A stretch of 64,000 bases of DNA from Bacillota bacterium (GCA_023402845.1 JAEYFP010000016.1:62001-126000), one strand, 5' to 3'; numbered from the stretch's first letter, positions 36,403-45,100 are shown. Notes: a model not told the origin generated them from the sequence alone. Numbers and translations are program-made.

Positions 36403-37893
36403 TTACTTTAATTTATACGTCCTATTACTATTTCCACCTAATGCTTCAATATCCATCATCTCTGCTATAATTGCTCTTGTTCTTGCGGAACTTAGTCCAA
36501 TATATTCAGAAATATCGCTTGCTTTTGATTCACCGTTTTTCTGTAAATACTTTTTGATTTTATCCATGTTTTCAACGGTTTTCTTCGCTTGTTTTTTATC
36601 GCTTGTTTTCTTCGCTTGTTTTTTGTCGCTTGTTTTCTTCGCTTGTTTTTTTATAAATTTAAGCGTTAAAATCATTCGATCAGGATCAAATTGTTCTTCA
36701 ATCGCTGGTTCAATCCATCCTTCGTCTTCCCACACATTAAAAATATTTGGAACTCCGCTTCCTGCACGTTCACCGATATTTATAAGATTAAACATCTTCA
36801 TAAGAGTTTTATTACGAGGATCTGATACTCCACCTTTTCGCATTTGTTCTTTGCCAGTCCTGCTATAACCCGGATTTTCCATAATTATCTTATCTGGCTC
36901 TTTTCGAATAACCACACCTCTGATACCGTAAAAATCTGTATTGATAAGGCAGTTTGCAAGCGCTTCTCTCAAAGCTTCATGCACTGGAGTGTCATCGATA
37001 CGATCTCCTCCCTTAGTTTTAAACGGTACCTTTATATCCTTGGTAATTTTGTTATATGCCCTAAAGTAAAAATCGCATATATTACCTGACCATTCACCGG
37101 AACTTGACTGTAATCTATCTGTCCAACGAATTGTAGGGTCAAGTACTTCTCTATAATCTAAAAAATATTCTGGAAAATGTCGCACAATATTATACTCGTT
37201 TCCAAACATCAACATACCTGCGGCTGTTGGATGCAACTGTTTATCCACATCAGATATAGCTACTGCACCAATGCTGCGAAGATACTCTGTATCATCTAAT
37301 CTTTCAAATGGATGTCCAGCTTTTAATGTTCTATGGCGATTTCTGTATCCCTGAATTGTTTCTTTATTCAAATCTTCCATCAATGCATCATCTAAGACTT
37401 CCATATCCATTGTATTATCTGTCTGGTCACGCAACATAGCTTTTACTTGAAGTCTTGTACAATGATAATCACCTGAATGATCTCTTCTGAAAGTTCCGCC
37501 AAACATATCGTTATTAATAAATACAGGCTTTTGTTCACGTTTTGCCATTGGAACATAAATCACGAAAATTAAATCTTCTCCGACTTCGTATACCTCCACA
37601 TCATTTTCAGATAAGAGATTGATATTTACCTTTTGACTGTTATGGATTAAATTCCAGAAATTATCCAATAGCTTCTCTTTATCAGCTGCTTTTAACCCTG
37701 TCGTTTTCCAACTTTTATCATCCAGTTCTTTAATCCCAAGAATAATTACTCCGCCATAGGTATTAGCAAATGATGAATAGGTATCCCAGAGCGCAATGGG
37801 AAGTCCGCCATTTGCTTTCTTTACCTCTCGGCGATTATCTTCTTTGTATGAATCAAACTTTGAAATGTCAAATAATTCCCTCAATTTGTTCAC
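36403..37893 (-). CDS. AlbA_2 (Schlafen-like) ATP-binding transcriptional regulator
   Basis: A 496-residue protein with an N-terminal AlbA_2 nucleic-acid-binding domain (SFANTYGGVIILGIKE), a HATPase_c_4-type domain (HEALREALANCLINTDFYG, ENPG, GERAGSGVPNIF) and a C-terminal winged helix. A linker holds three copies of KKQAKKTSD-type repeats. The start is GTG at 37893, overlapping by three bases the stop of the truncated helicase just upstream, so the two were translationally coupled. Proteins of this type often accompany conflict systems as regulators or sensors. Whether it controls the TOTE-type operon 270 bp downstream is not known. Confidence 0.85.
   Translation of the reverse strand: MNKLRELFDISKFDSYKEDNRREVKKANGGLPIALWDTYSSFANTYGGVIILGIKELDDKSWKTTGLKAADKEKLLDNFWNLIHNSQKVNINLLSENDVEVYEVGEDLIFVIYVPMAKREQKPVFINNDMFGGTFRRDHSGDYHCTRLQVKAMLRDQTDNTMDMEVLDDALMEDLNKETIQGYRNRHRTLKAGHPFERLDDTEYLRSIGAVAISDVDKQLHPTAAGMLMFGNEYNIVRHFPEYFLDYREVLDPTIRWTDRLQSSSGEWSGNICDFYFRAYNKITKDIKVPFKTKGGDRIDDTPVHEALREALANCLINTDFYGIRGVVIRKEPDKIIMENPGYSRTGKEQMRKGGVSDPRNKTLMKMFNLINIGERAGSGVPNIFNVWEDEGWIEPAIEEQFDPDRMILTLKFIKKQAKKTSDKKQAKKTSDKKQAKKTVENMDKIKKYLQKNGESKASDISEYIGLSSARTRAIIAEMMDIEALGGNSNRTYKLK
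36579..36652 (-). repeat. 27-bp tandem repeat coding a Lys-rich linker
   Basis: Two full copies (36579-36605, 36606-36632) and a partial third (36633-36652) of a 27-bp unit encode KKQAKKTSD repeats between the HATPase_c_4-like domain and the winged helix of the AlbA_2 protein. Being in multiples of 27 bp, gain or loss keeps the frame. Confidence 0.9.
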
Positions 37894-38230
37894 CTACCTT
37901 TTCGCTTTACTATTTTTAATCCTGTTCTTGCTGAAAATATCTTTGCATCATTTGATGTTCCATTGTTTGTAAAACTTGAAAGTATTTTCTTTTGAGATTC
38001 ACCAGTCCAATATATTTTCAAGTTTTTCTTTGCACGTGTTATTGCCGTATAGAAAATATTGTGAGAAATAAGCTCATCAACTTCCTTTGTAATAATAATT
38101 TTGACAGAATCATATTCTAGCCCCTGAGCTTTATGAATAGAAACAGCATAAGCAATTTGAAATAGGACATTCGTTTCAGCATCGCTATCATCATTGTCGT
38201 CATCCCCTGCCTTGCTTTTCCGAAATTCAT
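37890..38230 (-). pseudogene. Truncated SF1 helicase C-terminus (paralogue of 30375-33092)
   Basis: About 114 codons remain, ending at TGA 37890-37892. The preserved part includes FQIAYAVSIHKAQGLEY and HNIFYTAITRA, matching the intact helicase nearly residue for residue, then a divergent tail. The 5' part is gone, replaced by the broken IS5-type element. It is 3' coupled to the AlbA_2 gene, so this was once a helicase-AlbA_2 operon. Confidence 0.85.
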
Positions 38231-38563
38231 GAGCACAAGCCTGTCATGAAATATCTTTAATAATGTACCGTCATCACGCCATTTACAAAAGCGGCTGTAT
38301 ACCGTTTTCCATGAGCCAAAACGCTCTGGCAGGTCACGCCAGGCGGAGCCACTTCTTGCAAGCCATAAAATTGCATTGAATATAAGGCGGTTATCAATAG
38401 GAGGACGTCCTGCCTTAGCTACGGGGAATAAATCTTTTATTTGCATCCATTGTTCTTCTGACATTTTGTAACGCTTTTGTGCCATAATAGTAATCTCTAA
38501 GTTTTTTCTTAAATTTTAACAAAAACTTGGATTTTATGCAATTTTTAGTTTTCAGACACACCC
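38227..38563 (-). mobile_element. Truncated IS5-family (IS427-type) insertion sequence
   Basis: The N-terminal ~85 codons of a transposase survive from ATG 38485 (MAQKRYKMSEEQWMQIKDLF, GRPPIDNRLIFNAILWLARS, WRDLPERFGSW), with the DDE catalytic region lost. The intact terminus at 38547-38563 reads, on the minus strand, GGGTGTGTCTGAAAACT, typical of this group. The other half is missing and the reading frame runs on into helicase sequence near 38227, showing a deletion across the insertion. Confidence 0.8.
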
Positions 38564-38648
38564 TAGTATCGTCTCAACATGAGACTAATCATAAGATTTA
38601 CATCGCTTTTTCTTTGTTATCATGTAAAAATCCATTCATTATGCCCAC

Positions 38649-38675
38649 CCAGTCTCAAATCTTCGTTGAGACTGG
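38649..38675. repeat. 10-bp inverted repeat among GAGAC repeats
   Basis: CCAGTCTCAA (38649-38658) pairs perfectly with TTGAGACTGG (38666-38675) across a 7-nt loop. Several GAGACT copies occur from 38578 to 38712. There is no gene in 38564-38736; the repeats may be linker debris of the adjacent AlbA_2 pseudogene. Confidence 0.5.
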
Positions 38676-38736
38676 TGAGACTATCATGCGACTACTGATA
38701 CTCATATTGAGACTAATACTTCCATTCCCCAGTCTT

Positions 38737-39296
38737 CTAATCATAAACTGCTCCTGTAATCTTTCTAATCTTCCCATAATCTCTAAATACAGTAGCTCTT
38801 GATATAGAAAGTTCTTCCATTACTTCTTCAACTAAAAGAGTCTCATTCTTTTTAATCATATCAAATATCGCTTTTTCTCTTTCAGATAATTTATTTTTTC
38901 TTTTGCCTCATTTGTAGCTTCCACATTCAATGGAATAGAAATTTTAAACACATCATCCTCAAATAGTTCAGGTTTTGGTTTTCCACCATCAGAATAAATT
39001 GGTGTATATTTGTATAAATTCTTAACACCTGAACCAATTGTATCTGTACGCCCTATATTTGCAAAGAAATTGTATATTAATGGATTCTTTGGATATGGTG
39101 TGAATTCATCACTCATAAGGTTTCCATGTTTTCTTGGAATACACCAATTTTCTGTTCTCAGCCAATCCTTTTCAATGATCACCTTTGCAGGATAAGCACG
39201 GGCATAATCCCTGTGGACTAAAATATTACCTATGATCTCTCTTGCAAGTAAATCCCTGACTATAATTGGCAGGCATTGAAAATCATAATTTCGCAA
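38737..39296 (-). pseudogene. AlbA_2-type gene remnant, 5'-truncated and frameshifted
   Basis: Codons from 39296 encode the HATPase_c_4-like part of a second AlbA_2 protein (LAREIIGNILVHRDYARAYP, YPKNPLIYNFF, GSGVKNLYKYT). A one-base slip near 38890-38900, in an A-rich run, shifts the winged-helix tail (SEREKAIFDMIKKNETLL, ISRATVFRDYGKI) into another frame ending at 38737. The N-terminal AlbA_2 domain is absent. The protein differs from the intact 36403-37893 copy. Confidence 0.8.
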
Positions 39297-39397
39297 CCGG
39301 GGGTGCGGAATTTACTTTTTCAATTTTCGCCTATAAAAATCTTTTTAAGTTTTTCTTTCTTTTCCATACATGGCATGATAGAATACAATTGTGTCTC

Positions 39398-39422
39398 ACA
39401 GATACTTTTGTGTTTTATCTGT
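39398..39422. promoter_or_regulatory. Inverted repeat upstream of the XRE gene
   Basis: ACAGATA (39398-39404) and TATCTGT (39416-39422) form a 7-bp dyad ending about 10 bp before the AAAGGAG of the XRE gene, downstream of a possible -10 TAGAAT (39379-39384). It is a candidate autoregulatory operator. Confidence 0.4.
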
Positions 39423-39448
39423 AAAATGATTTCGAAAGGAGTTTTTAC

Positions 39449-39988
39449 ATGACAGTTGGAGAAAAAATAAAGACATACCGAACCATGCGTGGCATTTCTC
39501 AAAAGATGCTTGGAGAACTTGCAGGCGGTATTAATGAAGTGACCATAAGAAAATACGAAGCCGGTGACAGGAATCCAAAACCTGATCAGCTTCTTAAGAT
39601 TGCCAATGCACTTGGCATAAGTATTAATTTATTTATGGATTTTGATATAGAAACAGTTTCAGATGTGCTGTCTCTTATTTTTAAGATGGACGAACAGATA
39701 GATGTGGAATTTCAGGGAAAGAAGAATTCAAAAGGTGTGATTGATCCAAAGACTTTGACTCTGTGCTTTAAAAATCCACAGATAAATGAAAGATTGGCAA
39801 AATGGGCACAGGCGAAATCAGCTCTGCAAAAGACTTTTGATTCCACGGATGAATTCGCAAGTGTTGAGGAATACAATGCTGAAGTAGCGGAATTAATGGA
39901 AATGTGTGAGCGAATTAAGCAGAGCTTGGTGGATAGTAATTTGGTAGTGAAGAAGGGAACGGAAGGGATTAAAATTAAACAAAATTAA
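39449..39988 (+). CDS. XRE-family regulator of the SEFIR cassette
   Basis: A 179-residue protein with an N-terminal XRE helix-turn-helix (SQKMLGELAGGINEVTIRKY, residues ~18-37) and an acidic, helical C-terminal region of about 110 residues without a known family. AAAGGAG precedes the ATG. Only 13 bp separate it from the SEFIR-domain gene, so the two are cotranscribed. In defence cassettes such a regulator commonly keeps the toxic effector low in the absence of infection; that role is inferred. Confidence 0.85.
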   Translation: MTVGEKIKTYRTMRGISQKMLGELAGGINEVTIRKYEAGDRNPKPDQLLKIANALGISINLFMDFDIETVSDVLSLIFKMDEQIDVEFQGKKNSKGVIDPKTLTLCFKNPQINERLAKWAQAKSALQKTFDSTDEFASVEEYNAEVAELMEMCERIKQSLVDSNLVVKKGTEGIKIKQN

Positions 39989-40001
39989 AAGGAGTGCAAC
40001 A

Positions 40002-41213
40002 ATGATATTTATTAGTTATTCATGGCTTAATCAAAAGCCTGACGAAAAAGTGTTAAAATTAGTTAATGATTTACGTAAACACGGGTATGATGCTAAATGT
40101 GATATAATGGACATACAGCAAACTACTTCCATTAGTTTTCCCCAAATGATGGCACAAAATTTATCATCAGCTGAAAAAGTAATAATTGTATTGAGTTCAT
40201 TGTATAAACAAAAGGCTGATTCATTTAAAGATGGCGTTGGAGACGAATACAGATATATAATTACCGATATATCAAAAAACCTTAATAAGTATATTTTAGT
40301 TTCATTTATGCCTCTTTCTACACAAAATATTAGCGACATAACACCTGATTTTCTTAGTGGCCGTGAAATTATCGAGTTATCTTCTATTCCCTTAGAAGCA
40401 TCAAAATTGTTACATCGACTTAACGGCTTAGACGAATATAAATTTTCTGAAGTTAATCAAAGTAAGACCCTTCCAACTACATCTAATATAGACCTAGAAG
40501 ATAATCTAAATGAACTTTCCGATAGTTTTAACGTTTTTTATGACTCTACACCTTTTTTTGATTCTAGAGTAAAAAGTGCATTTCCGGGAGTAAGAGGGTT
40601 AAAAATATATGATGATCCAAAAATCTGTGTTGATAGACTAGAAATTTTACTTCGACAACCATTAAGCAATTCAAAAGGTGTTGATCCCATTTGGTATTTT
40701 CGTGGTAGTAGCTGTTTAGATATTCCAAGTCTTATGCGCTTGTCAGATACCAAATGCTTAATTGGATTTAATGAATATGAAATAGATAAGATAGGTGTTT
40801 ATATAGATTCATATTATTATCGAAATTTTGTTTACATACAAACAAAATCTGATAAACCATCAGGTGTTTATCCTAGTGAAGATTATTATAATAATTTATT
40901 TTATCAAGAAATAGGATATTATCACGAAGAATTTGGATTATATAATGATATTCCAATCACACGCCAAGAATATGATGATGGTGCTGCTGTCATAAACGGT
41001 AAAGTAGTACAATCAAATGGAGAATTCAAATTGCGTGTACGCTATTTAACTCCATATAATTTTGTTATTTGTGCTAAATTTCATCCTATTAATTGCAATC
41101 AAGGAGATATCCTAACAAAAAAATATCTTAATGATATTTTGAAAGGCTATTCTACTATAGAAGAGTTTGTCAACGCCAGCAACAAATTGCCAAGACATCA
41201 GAAAGATATTTGA
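40002..41213 (+). CDS. SEFIR/TIR-like effector protein
   Basis: A 403-residue soluble protein. The N-terminal ~150 residues match SEFIR/TIR-like domains: FISYSW at residues 3-8, GYDAKCDIMDI at the usual alpha-beta junction, AEKVIIVLSSLYKQKAD, and VGDEYRYIITDI. The remaining ~250 residues contain short conserved-looking segments (DPIWYFRGSSCLDIPSLMRL, LRVRYLTPYNFVICAKF) but no family I know; they may be the sensor. AAGGAG precedes the ATG. In bacteria SEFIR and TIR domains act as NADase effectors or signalling modules of anti-phage systems. The catalytic Glu cannot be assigned with certainty; E79 in GDEYRY is a candidate. Confidence 0.82.
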   Translation: MIFISYSWLNQKPDEKVLKLVNDLRKHGYDAKCDIMDIQQTTSISFPQMMAQNLSSAEKVIIVLSSLYKQKADSFKDGVGDEYRYIITDISKNLNKYILVSFMPLSTQNISDITPDFLSGREIIELSSIPLEASKLLHRLNGLDEYKFSEVNQSKTLPTTSNIDLEDNLNELSDSFNVFYDSTPFFDSRVKSAFPGVRGLKIYDDPKICVDRLEILLRQPLSNSKGVDPIWYFRGSSCLDIPSLMRLSDTKCLIGFNEYEIDKIGVYIDSYYYRNFVYIQTKSDKPSGVYPSEDYYNNLFYQEIGYYHEEFGLYNDIPITRQEYDDGAAVINGKVVQSNGEFKLRVRYLTPYNFVICAKFHPINCNQGDILTKKYLNDILKGYSTIEEFVNASNKLPRHQKDI

Positions 41214-41308
41214 ATTAAACTTAATATGAGTCATCAACACAAATTACTATTTAACTACGTTATACATGTAATATTTACCAAATTTAATAAACTTGAAAGG
41301 AAATACAG

Positions 41309-41395
41309 ATGGACAAACTTACATTTATTTTAATTCCTATTGCAGTTATAATAATCATGATTTTTTGTTTATTGATGTATATAGATACCAACTAA
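41309..41395 (+). CDS. 28-residue single-pass membrane peptide
   Basis: ATG 41309 to TAA 41393-41395 encodes MDKLTFILIPIAVIIIMIFC followed by LLMYIDTN: a charged start, ~20 hydrophobic residues and a short polar tail. GAAAGG lies eight bases upstream, a good ribosome-binding site. It sits between the SEFIR gene and the 678-residue membrane protein on the same strand. It could be a small toxin, an antitoxin-like membrane partner or a leader peptide. No paralogue is visible in the window. Confidence 0.6.
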   Translation: MDKLTFILIPIAVIIIMIFCLLMYIDTN

Positions 41396-41416
41396 CACAT
41401 AAGTGAGGATAAATTC

Positions 41417-43453
41417 ATGAAGAACAACCGAATTCTAGCAACGTTTGTAACATACAAAAATTTATACAGAGATAAAACTACTGATGTTTATGACATTATT
41501 AGTGAATTTGCTCGCTACGTCATTATAAAGGAGCACAAAACATCTTTTTCTCAAAGTATTTTTCCTTCTTTAATTGAAAAATACTTTGATTTTCAAATTC
41601 CAACGTTAGTATTAAAACCGGCAGTTAAAAGAATTGACGGTGTTTCTTTTGAAAATAAAGAGTATAAGGTAAATTACAATCTAGTTGAGACACATAACAA
41701 TTTTGACACTTTACAAAGTGTTGCACTTTCAAAAACTGACAGAATTATATCGGATTTGATATTATATATATCCAAAAAAACATCTATTAATGAACTTACT
41801 AATGAATTTACTAATGAAATAACAATTGCTTTCCGAAAATATATTCTAGATGCATCAACTAACGGACCTTATGATGCATTAATAAGTGCATTTATAATGG
41901 AAATGTCAACTAATGCAGAATATACGAATGATCTTAACCAGATAAGAGAAGGTCATATTCTATACAATGGATTATGCCAAAATAATGAAATTATTGCTCA
42001 AGGATGGAAAGATGAATTAACAATCTATTTAGATACAGAAATTTTATTCCATATTGCAGGGTATAACGGAGTAACCTTTCAACAACTTGCTAATGAATTT
42101 TTAAATTTAGTCTCTATTGCAAATGAACATAAAAATTTAATTAAACTTAAATATTTTTTAGATACTCAAAATGAAATTGATAAGTTTTTCTCAACTGCTG
42201 AGACGCTGTACAATAATAATTCCGTAATACGTCCTGGCGAAACTGCGATGATTTCTATTTTAAGTGATTGTCATTCTGTAATAGATATAGAAAATAAGAA
42301 AACTTCTTTATTATATATGCTAAACAAAATACATATATATTTAGAAAACAAAAATGATTTTTATGCTGAAAAATATAATGAATTTAACCTTGAGACAAAG
42401 GAATCCATCGGAACTCCCAATGAAAAAAGTATACGTCTTTTAAGTCACATAAATAAATTACGCGGACATAATATATCTTCAGACTATTCTAAATCTATTG
42501 CAATATTAGTGTCCGAAACAGGTTCAGCTTTAGAATTTTCACGTTCATTTACTAAAGAAAAAACAGAACAAAACAAGCATGCAAAAAATATTGAAATCAC
42601 CTCCTTGGCAGTAAATCTTTATTCCATCACCAACATATTATGGTATAGATTAAATAGATCACTTAGAGACCGCTCTACACCTTCAACAATAGACGCTGTC
42701 ATTCGAGCACAAATTATTTTATCTAAATACATTAATGAATCCATTACCACGGAATATGATAAAATAATGAAAGACTACAAAAATGGAGTTATAGAAAAGG
42801 AAGAAATTGCTGCATTGGTATTAGGTATGCGTCAAAGATCAAGTAAACCAGAAACAATCATTAAAGAAGGAGTTGATGATGCATTAAACTTAATTTGTGA
42901 AAAGGACATAAATAGATTTAAAGAAGATTATGAGCTAGAACGTCATGCTCACAACGAATTAGAAGAAAGCTACAACCGTACCCTTGAACAACTAGCTGCC
43001 ACAAAAGAGGATCTTGAGTTTTTGAAACAAAAAAATGAAGAACAGCAAAAGCTAGATCAAATTGCGCTAGAAAAAATTAAATTAGAAAATTTGCAAGAAT
43101 GGCTTGGTTCATCTGCAAGTGCCTATAATAAAGAAGAAGAAAACTTAAGGCACTCCATAAAAATTAAAAAATTCTTCATAATTTGTACTTACATTGTATA
43201 TTACATAATTATAGTAGGATGTATTTGTCGATTTGGTTGGAATGTTATGGAACCTATTACTTACATAATTGGAATCCCACCAATTGCAATACCATTCATT
43301 CTCAATTTAGTAAACTGCCAATACACTCTTAATACATGGATTATATCATATAAAAAAAATATAAATTATCTAGCTGCTAATGAAAAATATAATGAGTACC
43401 AAGATAAAGTTTCAAAACAAAAGATCTTTATTTCAGAACTAAATCAAGAATAA
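41417..43453 (+). CDS. Hypothetical 678-residue coiled-coil membrane protein
   Basis: No family recognised. Residues 1-190 are mixed alpha/beta; the middle (~200-415) has features reminiscent of PIN-like nuclease folds (IYLDTEILFHIAG with Asp206, an acidic ILSDCHSVIDIE region, and IAILVSETGSALEFSR near 361-376), but this is a weak resemblance. A charged coiled coil spans ~498-565, followed by two membrane helices (~585-605 and ~612-634) and a cytoplasmic tail. GAGG precedes the ATG 21 bp after the small membrane ORF. Being in line with the XRE and SEFIR genes and of identical AT-rich composition, it is probably the membrane arm of the same system, perhaps a pore or anchored nuclease. Confidence 0.75.
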   Translation: MKNNRILATFVTYKNLYRDKTTDVYDIISEFARYVIIKEHKTSFSQSIFPSLIEKYFDFQIPTLVLKPAVKRIDGVSFENKEYKVNYNLVETHNNFDTLQSVALSKTDRIISDLILYISKKTSINELTNEFTNEITIAFRKYILDASTNGPYDALISAFIMEMSTNAEYTNDLNQIREGHILYNGLCQNNEIIAQGWKDELTIYLDTEILFHIAGYNGVTFQQLANEFLNLVSIANEHKNLIKLKYFLDTQNEIDKFFSTAETLYNNNSVIRPGETAMISILSDCHSVIDIENKKTSLLYMLNKIHIYLENKNDFYAEKYNEFNLETKESIGTPNEKSIRLLSHINKLRGHNISSDYSKSIAILVSETGSALEFSRSFTKEKTEQNKHAKNIEITSLAVNLYSITNILWYRLNRSLRDRSTPSTIDAVIRAQIILSKYINESITTEYDKIMKDYKNGVIEKEEIAALVLGMRQRSSKPETIIKEGVDDALNLICEKDINRFKEDYELERHAHNELEESYNRTLEQLAATKEDLEFLKQKNEEQQKLDQIALEKIKLENLQEWLGSSASAYNKEEENLRHSIKIKKFFIICTYIVYYIIIVGCICRFGWNVMEPITYIIGIPPIAIPFILNLVNCQYTLNTWIISYKKNINYLAANEKYNEYQDKVSKQKIFISELNQE

Positions 43454-43479
43454 TATTCATTTCACTTTTTCATAGTTCA

Positions 43480-43497
43480 GGTATCAAAAAGGTATCA
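43480..43497. repeat. Direct repeat GGTATCA with 11-bp period
   Basis: GGTATCA occurs at 43480-43486 and 43491-43497. Direct repeats of this size and period near an island end are typical of arm-type binding sites for tyrosine integrases. They lie about 60 bp from the 3' end of guaA, a well-known island insertion site. Confidence 0.45.
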
Positions 43498-43508
43498 CGC
43501 CCCAAAGA

Positions 43509-43550
43509 AAAGCCCCAAGAGCCGCGTAAATATGCCATTCTTGGGGCTTT
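43509..43550. terminator. Bidirectional terminator at the guaA 3' end
   Basis: A perfect 12-bp stem (AAAGCCCCAAGA at 43509-43520 with 43539-43550) and an 18-nt loop. Reading leftward from guaA it is followed by TTTCTTT. Confidence 0.85.
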
Positions 43551-43555
43551 GTTCT

Positions 43556-45100
43556 TTATTCAAACTCAATCGTCCCCGGCGGCTTTCCCGTCAAATCATA
43601 AAGCACCCGGTTTACATGCGACACCTCGTTTACAATTCTGCTTGTCACTCTCTGGAGCACTTCCCATGGGATTTCCGCGGATTCGGCAGTCATAAAATCT
43701 ATTGTATTGACTGCGCGGAGTGCAATTGCGTAGTCGTAGGTGCGCTCGTCACCCATGACGCCGACGGAGCGCATATTGGTTAGGGCGGCGAAGTATTGGC
43801 CGATACCGCCGGCAATGCCGGCTTTGGAGATTTCTTCGCGGTAGATGGCGTCTGCGTCCTGTACGATCTTGACTTTTTCGGCCGTGACCTCACCGATGAT
43901 GCGGATGCCGAGACCCGGGCCCGGGAACGGCTGGCGGTATACGAGGTTTTCAGGGATATCGAGCTCGAGGCCGGCCTTTCGAACCTCGTCCTTGAAGAGA
44001 TCGCGCAGCGGCTCAATAATTTCCTTAAAATCTACATAATCGGGAAGTCCGCCTACATTATGGTGAGACTTGATGACGGCGGATTCTCCGCCGAGACCGC
44101 TCTCCACAACATCGGGATAGATGGTTCCCTGTACGAGGAAGTCCACGGTACCGATTTTCTTGGCTTCTTCCTCGAATACGCGGATAAACTCCTCGCCGAT
44201 AATTTTGCGCTTTCTTTCCGGCTCCGATACGCCTGCGAGCTTGGAATAAAAACGTTCCTGTGCATTGACGCGGACAAAATTTAATTGATAAGGGCCATTC
44301 GGGCCGAATACCTCTTCTACTTCATCCCCTTCATTTTTACGGAGCAGTCCGTGATCCACAAAGACACAGGTCAGCTGTTCGCCGACTGCTTTGGAAAGCA
44401 TGACTGCGGCGACAGAAGAGTCCACTCCGCCGGACAGGGCGCAAAGAACCTTGCCCGTTCCTACTTTTTCACGAATCGCACTGATGGAGTTTTCCACGAA
44501 GGAATCCATTCTCCAGTCACCGGAGCAGCCGCAGATACCGGCCACAAAATTATGCAGGATTTCCTTTCCCTGCACGGTGTGAAGCACCTCCGGATGGAAC
44601 TGAATCGCATAGAGCTTCTGCTCTTCATATTGTGCCGCAGCCACGGGACAGTCCGCCGTATGGGCGGTGACCGTAAATCCCGGTGCGACCTTTGAAATAT
44701 AATCAAAATGGCTCATCCAGCAAATCGCAGGGTTATGAATTCCTTGAAAAAGAGCCGTTTCATTTTCTATAAATACTTCCGTCTTTCCGTATTCGCGCAC
44801 TTTGGCGCGTTCAACCTTGCCGCCGAGAACATGCATCATGAGCTGTGCACCGTAGCATAGTCCGAGAATGGGAATACCCAGTTCAAAAAGCTCCCTGCTG
44901 TACGTCGGGGAATCCGGTTCATAGCAGCTGTTCGGACCGCCCGTCAGGATAATTCCTTTCGGATTTATTTCTTTAATTTTCTCAAGCGGTGTTTTATAGG
45001 AATAAATTTCACAATACACATTGCATTCCCTGACGCGTCTCGCTACAAGCTGATTGTACTGTCCGCCAAAATCCAGCACAATAACGGTTTCTCTCTTCAT
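43556..45100 (-). CDS. guaA: GMP synthase (glutamine-hydrolysing)
   Basis: A 514-residue enzyme converting XMP to GMP with glutamine and ATP in purine synthesis. The N-terminal class I glutamine amidotransferase has nucleophile Cys in ILGLCYGAQL and the His-Pro-Glu triad in QFHPEV; the ATP-pyrophosphatase P-loop is ALSGGVDSSV; the C-terminal dimerisation domain ends KPPGTIEFE. Length is normal. GGAGGA precedes the ATG, and a -10 TATAAT with TTGTAT -35 lies near 45267-45295 on this strand. No purine riboswitch aptamer is recognisable upstream. Its 3' end is the right border of the AT-rich island. Confidence 0.97.
   Translation of the reverse strand: MKRETVIVLDFGGQYNQLVARRVRECNVYCEIYSYKTPLEKIKEINPKGIILTGGPNSCYEPDSPTYSRELFELGIPILGLCYGAQLMMHVLGGKVERAKVREYGKTEVFIENETALFQGIHNPAICWMSHFDYISKVAPGFTVTAHTADCPVAAAQYEEQKLYAIQFHPEVLHTVQGKEILHNFVAGICGCSGDWRMDSFVENSISAIREKVGTGKVLCALSGGVDSSVAAVMLSKAVGEQLTCVFVDHGLLRKNEGDEVEEVFGPNGPYQLNFVRVNAQERFYSKLAGVSEPERKRKIIGEEFIRVFEEEAKKIGTVDFLVQGTIYPDVVESGLGGESAVIKSHHNVGGLPDYVDFKEIIEPLRDLFKDEVRKAGLELDIPENLVYRQPFPGPGLGIRIIGEVTAEKVKIVQDADAIYREEISKAGIAGGIGQYFAALTNMRSVGVMGDERTYDYAIALRAVNTIDFMTAESAEIPWEVLQRVTSRIVNEVSHVNRVLYDLTGKPPGTIEFE

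Noticed and set aside
36579..36652. CRISPR-like repeats
   Set aside because: They are contiguous 27-bp coding repeats without spacers.
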